A stretch of 64,000 bases of DNA from Kappaphycus alvarezii (Eukaryota; Rhodophyta; Florideophyceae; Gigartinales; Solieriaceae). Position 1 is the stretch's first letter, and each line of letters opens with the position of its first letter. The translations under genes and the position numbers were made by a program. The notes under the pieces are model-generated. The model had not been told where the DNA came from and made no database searches. It worked only from the letters and a program-made list of their open reading frames with translations. Below are positions 48,060 to 56,896 of the stretch, piece after piece. Location of the stretch: assembly GCA_002205965.3 (NCBI GenBank), contig NADL03000602.1, forward strand, positions 310,001-374,000. Direction: 5' to 3'.

Positions 48060-50154
48060 TGACAGCATCCGCACTGATGGACCTATACCAGTGGAGCCTT
48101 TGGTAGTACTTGAAACTAGACTGAATCTAATAGCAGTCGAAATATTAAAGGACGATAGATGCAATACAAACATAGTTTCAGTCGAGTTCCTGAAGCGAAA
48201 TAGTAACTTGTATGAGATTCTGCGTGAACGAGTCATTGTTTGCCATTCACAGAAGGGAGTTACTGAGAAAGTTTCTGAGATCATTTCCAATGGAACTATT
48301 AAGTTAGGCGAACATACATATACTTATGGTTGGGCTATGCCCCAAACCAGGTATGATGTTCTGTTGTAAATGCCGTGGAATGTTGCCCACAATCTACGTG
48401 TGGACTATCGGAAACAAATTTTGATGGTGAAAGATGCTTCCATTCTAGTGATTGATCCCGATGACGAAAAACGTAATGATGTGTCCAATTTGGGAGTGAA
48501 GAAATTTAGACGAATGCTGCGGCATGGGGGTTAATTCGAAGTATTTCAGTTACTTGAAGTTCAGAGTATGAGAGGAGTGACAAATTCAAAGTTTGATGGA
48601 AGACTGAGCAGATTGCGGGATAATTTTAAAGAGATCTTTCTTTTAAAGAGGTCTTTCAGGATGAATTACTAAGTGTCCTTCCTCCGATACGATCAGTTGT
48701 GGTAAGATCAAACTGGAGGAAGGAACAAAGGAACCTCATCGACCTTTATTGCAGTTGTACCCATCCGAACTTAGGGCAGCAAAAGAGTACGTCGAGTCTC
48801 TTTTGAGGAAAGGGAAGATCAGGTCCAGTAAATCACCATATGGAGCACTACTTTTCTTTGTTAAAGAAAAGGATGGAAAACTTAGAATTGTTGGCGATTA
48901 CTGCGCTTTGAATCGCATCACCGAAAAGAATAATGCTCCCCTCCTTCGTTCTGATGAAATTTTCGATCGACTTGGAGATGCGAGATTTTTCTTCAAGCTT
49001 GATCTAAAACGGGATTTAATCAGATAAGGGTGAAACCAGAGGACACCGAAAAGACTGTTTTCAATTCAAAGTATTGGAAATTTGAATATCTTGTTATGCC
49101 AATGGGACTTCGTAACGCTCCTGCTACTTTCCAAACTTTAATGAACCAGATCTATTATTATTGCATCGATGTCTTCTTGGTTATGTATATGGATGATCTT
49201 CTTACATTCAGTAAGAATGAGGATGAACATTACGAACATCTGAAAATTGTATTAAAGAGATTTAAGTATCACAAGCTGTACATCTCTCCGAAAAAATGCT
49301 ATTTCTTTCAGACTGAGCTGGAGTTTTTGGGTTTAACAGTCGGGAAGGACGGCATTCTTGTCAATACTGAGAAGGTCGAAGTCTTAGAAACTTTGCCGAA
49401 ACTTGAATCCCCAACGGAGTTGAGAAGTTTCCTAGGTCCAATACAGTATTTCCGTAGTTTCATTCCGAAGTTCTCTGCAATTGCTGCACCTCTCACAGAT
49501 CTGACAAAGAAAGGTCGAGGTATAGGGAAATGGGATCAACAGTGTGATAAAGCTTTCCAGAAGCTAAAGAAAGCGATGACATTGGCTCCGATCTTAGTCG
49601 CTCCTAATTGTAAAAATCCATTTCGTGGTCATTTAGATGCTTCACAGTTCTCTTTTGGTGGAAGTCTAACGCAGTTGAATGAGAATGGAAGGGATTGTGC
49701 AATTTATTTCTATTCAAAGAAACTTTCACCAACTGAGTCGGACTACTCTGCAAATGACAGAGGGCTTCTGGCTTTGATTAATTTTCTGGGAAGATTCAGG
49801 TGCTATCTTGAAGGTTCTGAATTTGAGATTTTCAGAGACAACCAGTTGCTTAAGAGCTTCTTGAGAAAACCGAAACTGAGTCGAAAAGAAGCATGTTGGT
49901 TGGAAACTCTCGGTAACTTCGGAATCTTTCCTATCAAACTGAAGCCTGGAAGAATTCACGTCTTGGGAGACGCATTATCGAGAGCTCCGCACGTGAAGAG
50001 AGGAGATCGTGACGTCTCAGGGAATGACGATGAATTTCCCTACCTTGATGTTGATCAGATCATTCCTCGGTATAATGACGACCAGTTCTTTGGTCCAGTG
50101 GTAAAATCCATGGAAGGAGAGTGGCCAGAGGATATGGTAGAAGCAGAAAATTGA
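48060..50154 (+). pseudogene. Protease, reverse transcriptase and RNase H, family D
   Basis: A protease-like part lies at 48100-48370. Reverse transcriptase runs from about 48750 to 49420 with SPYGALLFFVKEKDGKLRIV, MPMGLRNAPATFQ and the catalytic MYMDDLLTFS. A thumb with LRSFLGPIQYFRSFIPKF follows. RNase H spans about 49560-50000 with HLDASQFSFGGSL and VLGDALSRAP. The pol stretch 49030-50154 is open for 374 codons. Confidence 0.85.
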
Positions 50155-50179
50155 AATAATTCTGCCGATGTTCCGAAAA

Positions 50180-51530
50180 GATGGTTCGACGCTGTTTAAA
50201 AATGGAAAGTTGTGCATAGCAAGAAGGTCAGTTTCGGATTTTTTGCAAATTGCTCATGACTCGAAAGTTGGTGGACATTTTAAATTTGCGAAGACACTTT
50301 CCAGATTATAAAACTTCCATTGGAAACATAAGAGCCGGGATGTTCGAAAGTATTGTGAAGGATGTCTCAAGTGTCAGCAGTATGAGGACTCTAATCAAAA
50401 AAAGTTGACTGATCCAATGTCACTGGAATTGCGTGACGGCAGATGGGGATCATGAGCTACAGATTTCATTGTGAGGCTACCCCTGACAAGGAGCGGTCAA
50501 GATGCGATCACGACTTGGGTTGATCGACTTACTCGTCGAGTACGTTTTCTGAAATCCAAAACATCTGATAATGCTGAGGACACAGCTCGAGACTTCTTCG
50601 CGAACATCTTCAAGAACCACGGGTTGCCGGACGGTGTGACCTCAAATAGGGACGGCAAGTTCATTTCAAATTTTTGGAAGACACTGATGAATCTTTGTGG
50701 GTGAAATTAAGAATGTCTACAAGTAGGCACCCACCAAAAGATGGCGCTTCCAAGATTATGAATAGGATGATCGAGAAATATCTCCTTTGCTATTGCTCGT
50801 ATCATCAGTATGACTGGGATGAACTGCTTCCTACTGCATAATTTGCATACAACTCGGCTGTGAGCGATGATCAGGGTATGTCACCATTTGAGCTGGACTT
50901 GGGATGGATACCTAAATCGCCATTGGATTTCTTGGCTAGCAGCAGCATACCTCTTCACATTTTGGACGACTTTCGTGCAAAGCTCAAGGTTTCTCTTGAG
51001 GATGCGCAATTTGCATACAAAGTGGCAAAAGCTCTGCAAGCTGCTTATGCTTCAAGGCGGTACAAGGTTCCAGATTATAAAGTCGGTTCAAAGCTACGGA
51101 CCATTCGTTCATTTTTTACGGGTGTTTATTCTAGGTCTTAGGATTCTAAAAGGCTTGGGGCACGCAGATTTTGGCTATTTGTATTTAAGGAGCTAATTGG
51201 TAAGAATGCTGTTCGACTGGATCTCCCTGCTCATTTCAAAATCCATCCAGTCATTCATATAATCCACACCACACCACATTTTGAGCATCCCGATGACATT
51301 TCTTTACCCATTTCTCCTGCACCCACATCACTCGAACTGACTGGTGGACCAAAACACCGGAACAGGAAGTTGAGGTTATCTTGGATCAAAAAAAGGTTGG
51401 ACTTGGTTACAAGTTCTTGGTTTTGATGCGTGATGGGCCACGTCATGATGCGGAGTTGCAACCAACGAGGGACTTTGTAGATGTTGTGGAGGACGGATCT
51501 GTCATGGTAACTGAAGCTTTTCAGTAGTTT
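50180..51530 (+). pseudogene. Integrase with chromodomain-like tail, family D
   Basis: A zinc-region remnant lies near 50250-50390. The catalytic core runs from about 50450 to 50710 (DAITTWVDRLTRRVRF; NHGLPDGVTSNRDGKF), with a C-terminal part to 51250. Near 51365-51530 a weakly conserved chromodomain-like tail is visible (VEVILDQKKVGLGYKFLVL). Broken. Confidence 0.7.
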
Positions 51531-51579
51531 ATTCAGAAGAACAATATACTACCGCAGTACCATTGTCGAGAACGTCAAC

Positions 51580-51598
51580 AGTCTGGGGAAGGGAATAG
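51580..51598 (+). promoter_or_regulatory. Polypurine tract, family D
   Basis: GGGGAAGGGAATAG directly before the 3' LTR. Confidence 0.6.
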
Positions 51599-51791
51599 TG
51601 TAACAATGTCTCTGTTATACCGCTGTGTAATAGAGACTTGTTGGCTTTCGTTATTTCAGTTCTCTTTTACACAGAGGTGTAACAGAGAAACTGCAATTTC
51701 TTGAATGAATTTAGAAGTTTTATTTCCGGTCAATGTTTTTATTTGACGTGGAGCCCCACATCATCATTTTATTTACGTAGTTATATTCTAG
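51599..51791 (+). repeat. 3' LTR of family D, part 1
   Basis: Matches 45369-45561 and stops at the CTAG where the piggyBac-like element begins. Confidence 0.9.
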
Positions 51792-52019
51792 TGTCTATAC
51801 GACCATGCTCTGTCCTCATATGAGGCACACTTTGTCCTCATATGAGGACAAAAAAATAGGAAGTACTGTACTGTGGTAGCCAAATAATATTTTTTGTCCC
51901 AATAAATATTAGTAAAAAATTTGCACTGTAAGGATTTACTTACAGTAGTGTTCGACTGACCGACGTACTGAAGATGCAATAGCTTCCAACTTTATATACT
52001 CCCAGTCACTTCCTTGCAT

Positions 52020-52265
52020 CCGTCACTGGGATGGTGGCCTATGATGCGAATCATAGGTTGCTGACCCAAAGATCGTGAGTTCGATTCTCGCTGGGGTTCT
52101 GTAAGAAGCCCAAAAATTCCAACGGGAACTCGACTGGTTGTGAAAAAGCTGCTGTCTCAGTGCGCCATTAGGCATCCACTTGAACATGAGACAGAATACG
52201 GTGACATCTCATAAAGGGGTAATTCAGTACGCCATAGACAGCAGCTAACTTCGCAAGTCAGATGA
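52020..52265 (+). repeat. tRNA-derived SINE-like repeat
   Basis: TGGCCTATGATGCG (A-box-like) is followed by GAGTTCGATTCTC (exact B-box core) with a T-arm that pairs GTGAG with CTCGC. There is a candidate anticodon arm but no acceptor stem, so it is tRNA-derived rather than a tRNA gene. A non-tRNA body of about 150 bp follows. It lies between the terminal repeat and the transposase 3' end of the piggyBac-like element. Confidence 0.5.
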
Positions 52266-52362
52266 CGCAATTACAACCAGTAGGGAGCTATAGAAATAGA
52301 ACTCATTGATCATTTTTTCTTTTAAAACAAAAAGTCACACTATTTTATATCAACTTGGAATC

Positions 52363-54477
52363 CTAATTGAGATCCCTACGGTGTTTCTCGCGCACGTGGT
52401 CCATGAAGCAACACCTTTTTGTGCTCGCGTGACAGATATAAACATCACCAAGCCCATTGTCACGGCAAGTAGAACAAAGAAATTTTGACTTACTGACCTT
52501 ACAAACTCGACAGCGACCTTGGTAAGATGAGTTAGTATACTCACCGTTACTCAATTTCCTCTTCTTTTAGTTGCAGCAAGATGAGTTCCAATCCCTGAAA
52601 CAGGTTCCAATATATCACTGTCATCCTCATTTTGTAAGCAGTTAGATGCCCTACGTGATCTCGAATCAAACTTATTCTCAATGAGTTCTTCGGCAAGCAT
52701 CTCATAAAACTTAGATTGTGATACGCAGAGTCTTGGACCAAACGAATGCTTGTATAGTAAAAATGAATCAACAATTATGATCGATAGGAGAGAGGAATTG
52801 ACCCTGAGCGACCAATCTTTGACTTCCAATTTCTTCTCAATTCCAAGAGTATCTTGCCTACATCTGTTGTGGCGATCGACTTGGGAACACGTGTCGTAGT
52901 ACCTCTCCACAACATCTGGAACTGAAATCTCGAATTCCACTTTCCTTGTCTCGCCATCAGCAGTTCTCCATCTTTCCCTACAAATTGGGGTTCCCTGATT
53001 GGTTGTATGGCAACTGCTGACGAAATATCTTCGTTCTCTATCCATCCACAACACAGCATTAAAGATTTGTTGGTATCAGGATCTTCGAAACCATCGAGAT
53101 ATGATCTCCGCGCTCCGTGAGCTCCTGTGACGACAAATGTTGCATCGGAAATTCCTTAACCGCATTCTTGACCACACCAATAAATCTCGTTCCATATCTC
53201 ATCAAGGCTTCCGCAGTTGACACCGATGCAAAAAATGAATCCCCACATACGACGCGACCCGTCTTCAGCCAAGGTTGAACAAGACGAAGTGTAAGGGCGG
53301 TGGTGTGACAGAATTGCTCTGTGAAGTCACGCCGAAGGCCACCCGTTTTCCCCATCATGAGCTCCAATCTCAACATTATTCCAGACTGGCCACATGCAGA
53401 AGCCTTCAATTCGCAGCCATTTTCTGGCTTTCTGTCATAGCAGAATAATGTGGGAGTCCTTTTTTGATCCAATCTCCCCGAGACCATACCATCTGCTAAT
53501 ACTTTCATCGACGCAGATATGCGAAGATGGCGTGACATATTGCCTGCGGTGGTCATTGATGGCCTTCAAAAATCCACTTACCAGAGACCATCTCGAGTCA
53601 TCCAAGGGCCTTTCCTCCCGTTCAGAAGTGTGGCTGAAGCAAATGTTTGCCAAAATCAGCTCAAACCTTCTACGTGACATGATCTTCCAAAACTTGGTGC
53701 TGGAATGTACTTCGAACCAGATTCACTCCAGAGGTCGCGGCGGTTTGAAAATGAAAACCTTGTCATAAGTATGAGAATCCCAAAGAACTTCAATATCTCT
53801 CCTGACGAGACGGGATGATTTCCAATGGCATTCAATCGATCATTTGTAAGGTCACGCATGACGGTTAGGTGACGGAGCGGAAACATGCTCATAAAGCATT
53901 CAAATGGCGATAAATCTCGAGGAGCACAGCCATACGCGAGAGTATTGCCAGAGTAGCCAATTATTTTGCAGCTTTTCTCTGATACATTTTCATTAATAGG
54001 TGTGAAAACCTCCTGATTGGTCCATGATCGTCCATGAGAAAAAACAGGTGCATCTGATTGATGCGCCGTGGAATCATCGGAATTCCCATCTGATGCCGAC
54101 GAAGACGGTTGAGGAGCGCCCAAACCTTCATGTGCCGCTTCGTTTGGCAATTGAGCGGTTCCTTCCTCCACTACGACGTCTGTTGGAGGTAACCCCGCTT
54201 TGATGTTGACAATCTTCAACGTGACAGTTTTGAGAAGGTCACGAATCTTCCAGCTTGCCTCCACTGACTTCCTCCTTCGACCGCTTACAATGTCGATGTG
54301 GACGGCAATAACGGTTCCAGCGAGCAATTTCGTCTTCCAAGCTGACCCATACAAGCGCTTACATTCTGCAGCTGACGTAACAAGGGAAGCACGGCAGTGA
54401 ATGGGATTTCCTGGAACGGTTCGTGGGTCCATTTCTGTGAAAATTGAGGGATAATCGATGGGTATCGCGTCAGGCAA
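52363..54477 (-). pseudogene. piggyBac-like (DDE_Tnp_1_7) transposase
   Basis: The start is at 54477, with 273 open codons to 53656: an N-terminal domain with an acidic, Ser-rich linker, then PRDLSPFECFMSMFP and MRDLTNDRLN. Downstream: MSRRRFELILANICFSHTSE; HICVDESISRW near 53510 (first catalytic Asp); VVCGDSFFAS near 53250 (second); YYDTCSQVDRHNRCRQ near 52880 (third region, matching the family's MGGVDxxDQ). The C-terminal cysteine-rich domain has CRVCKVSKSKFLCSTC near 52450-52510. The usual length is 550-650 residues, as here. The frame changes near 53.67, 53.5, 53.05 and 52.55 kb, so it is not expected to be active. Confidence 0.8.
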
Positions 54478-54653
54478 AGTTGGTCCTGCGTTGAGCAGAG
54501 TGGGAATTCTCGAAAAGTTTGTTTTGATCGAGTATCTACATGTTTAATAGAGTACGTGGGAACTAAAAAAAGGCGGCTAAAAAAATTTTGTATTTAAAAA
54601 AATAGTTGGTAAAAGTTGTCCTCATATGAGGACAATGGTCCAATAGACACTAG

Positions 54654-54885
54654 ATAGTACAATTCTATAGTTACACCTCTACTTTCTAGTAAGTTCTACT
54701 GGGCTAACAAATGTAGAATTTCTAGATTAGAGCTACAGTACTATCTATATAAAGGGGGCTCATCTGGATTCATGTGGGAATCCAGGTACACTCCACACAC
54801 TCTGTGCCCCCAACGTTCTAAACCCCACTACCATCGCCTCTACTGTTCCTTTAGCAGCGCCCCGGCTGCCTCCCTCTCTGTTTCA
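54654..54885 (+). repeat. 3' LTR of family D, part 2
   Basis: Matches 45562-45793, beginning ATAGTACAATTC right after the second CTAG (54650-54653). Confidence 0.9.
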
Positions 54886-56896
54886 CCTATGGCTAAAGAT
54901 GATGTTCAATTTTCACCAACTGCTCGAGCTATAGTTTCAGAATGCTTCCTTGGCTCCAAGCCAACGGTAAGCGGAGGTGATGCTTCTCCAACATCAAAAG
55001 GGATCGCTGATGGTTTTCCAGTATTTAACCGTCTGCAGTCATGAATGTGCAAGTACACAGGAAATGTTTCGTTCTACTAGTCTCTACACCCCATCCATGT
55101 AAACCTATCTCTCATAGGGCTTTCACTTTGAGTGCAATACCCATAGCTTCACACATTCGCACAGCAACTGCACCACCACCTGTCAAGCTGGGTGCATCTT
55201 AACCTAGATTTAGATTGCCATCGCACCAGGACGAGTGAGATTCCATTCGCGAAAAAGTAGCAGCTGCTGATTCCTCGGCCTCCATGTTTGGAAAATCGCA
55301 ATTTCCAACGCAGCACGCCGAGTACGAACATGAGTGGTCTCGCCATTCACGAAAGTCGCGACTCGGGCTGGCGACAATGCCGTCGGCCTCGCTCACGGCG
55401 ATAAGCTGAGAGACCCGAAACGTGAAGTGACATATCGCCTGACACCCCCTCCGACGGTCCAGTGCGACAGCAGCTTGTTTTCGCCGTGTCGCCTTTTGAC
55501 CCCCTTGGTGCGAATGCCCCCGCCATTATTCAGCTATAGTACTGTGGACGAATGCATGTGGCGTGAGGTAGCATGGCGGGACGGTACCACAGCGCGAATG
55601 GTATGATAGTTGGGCACAGCCACCAGCGCCTCTGAGTGGTGTCACGTGGTTCATTGTACGTGCTCGACGTGGCATGGTAACTGGTTTGGTTATGGCCGAA
55701 AGGTCGGACCAGTCGGTATGCTGTATTGTACCAGTATTGTACAATACCGCCCGACATTGACACTGTTTACAGTAGACTAAAGATACAGAGCATCATCAAT
55801 GCACTGTACAGTACTGTACTGTGGGCTTCTCGGAAGAGCAGGAAATGAGCATCAACAAAACGCAATTTATTGTGGTTCATACAGTAGGTCCAGGACGCAA
55901 CTGTGCTGAAAGAAAGCCAGGCCTTGGCAGCTGGAGCTTTCTGAATGCCTATGCTACTGTACCATACTGTACTGTACTGTACTGTGCAGTACATTCTTTT
56001 GTTTCATTGATTAGGGATGAGTTGCATTACAGTTTTATACAGCTTGCCATAAACTTGGAGCAGTACAGTACAGTATTGGATTGTGAACAAAGGAGCGAGC
56101 AGTGTGACGTACAGTGTATGATAGAAGCAGCTTGCAATTGGTCGAGAGAGTATCTCGGCGAGGTTTGATATGATTTTTTCGGTGCCCTGTCCCGTAAATC
56201 CAAACCGCAATGGATCACATTTGGCAAATAAAAAGGCCTCGCTCGAGCAATTGAGCGCCATGGCAGCTGGGCAGTACTCCAAAAATTGTCGCACTTTTTC
56301 CTTGCCGCCAGCCTTTTTTTTCGCGAAAATTTGTACCATTTTCCACGCCCTTAACGTGCACTGCAGTAAAGAAACAGACAGCCATGGGCTCATACTCAAA
56401 ACGGCTATGGTTGCTGGCACCACCCGCAAGATTCGACGTTGCGCACAGTGTAGTTCACATGAAAATTTAAGGAGTGACAAACGGCCGATAAAACGCCGTT
56501 GCCGACACACAGAAAAGGGCAAAAGACCCAACAGACATTCATTCTTTTCCATGTTCAATACCGGCGTAGAACAGCGAGTCCAGTGTAAAACGTATCAACA
56601 CCACAGCCACTGCCACAGCCATAGCCACAGCCACAGCGCCCAGAGACAAGCGACTTTGACGAGTCCACCACTCGCCACCCACCAATCAAACACAACCCCT
56701 CCGCTTCCAACAATCACCCGACCCTACCTCTCATACATTGCCTGTCCACTCTCTTCCCACCCTCACCTGGGCCGTCCCGCATCTATCCATTCTCCAACCC
56801 CCGCGCCAACATCCCCCCCCCCGCTGCCCTTTCTGAACCCCCCACCCTCCCACCCGCCCATCCCTTTGCCCTGGCCCCATCGAATCACCCCCTGTC
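54886..56896. other. Boundary region from repeats to gene island
   Basis: After the element D target duplication, an open run from about 54889 to 55044 (MAKDDVQFSPTARAIVSEC) is not recognised and may be chance or a gene fragment. The rest contains ACTGT/ACAGT runs (55803-55822, 55965-55986, 56061-56076) and a CACAGC microsatellite at 56600-56638. Long open frames on both strands at 56004-56910 overlap each other, read through low-complexity DNA and show no family motif, so I take this as upstream sequence of the gene at 56897. Confidence 0.5.
55965..55986. repeat. (TACTG)n microsatellite-like run
   Basis: Four-and-a-half units of TACTG. Similar short runs or inverted ACAGTAC forms lie at 55803-55822, 56061-56076, 60023-60040 and 62643-62664, all between genes. 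Confidence 0.8.

Larger units (their letters stand above)
51792..54649 (-). mobile_element. piggyBac-like DNA transposon with CTAG target duplication
   Basis: 2858 bp. Ends TGTCTATACGACCAT and, inverted, TGTCTATTGGACCAT (13 of 15 identical), then GTCCTCATATGAGGAC palindromes. Flanked by CTAG on both sides (51788-51791, 54650-54653). The intact CTAG in the 5' LTR at 45558-45561 is the matching empty site. It carries a piggyBac-type transposase on the minus strand and a tRNA-like SINE near 52025. Typical piggyBac uses TTAA, so CTAG is a departure. Confidence 0.85.
45369..54885 (+). mobile_element. Ty3/gypsy retrotransposon family D with nested elements (fossil)
   Basis: LTRs of about 425 bp: 45369-45793, and a 3' LTR split into 51599-51791 and 54654-54885 by a piggyBac-like insertion. 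The interior has a long leader, gag, protease, reverse transcriptase/RNase H and integrase, then a purine tract. Flanks CCTAG (45364-45368) and CCTAT (54886-54890) look like a 5-bp target duplication with one change. The LTRs differ at about 43 of 425 positions by eye (about 10%). Broken in several places, although one long pol stretch (49030-50154) stays open. Confidence 0.9.

Noticed and set aside
52024-52100. Possible functional tRNA gene
   Set aside because: The B box and T-arm are good, but the 5' and 3' ends do not pair as an acceptor stem; a SINE head fits better.
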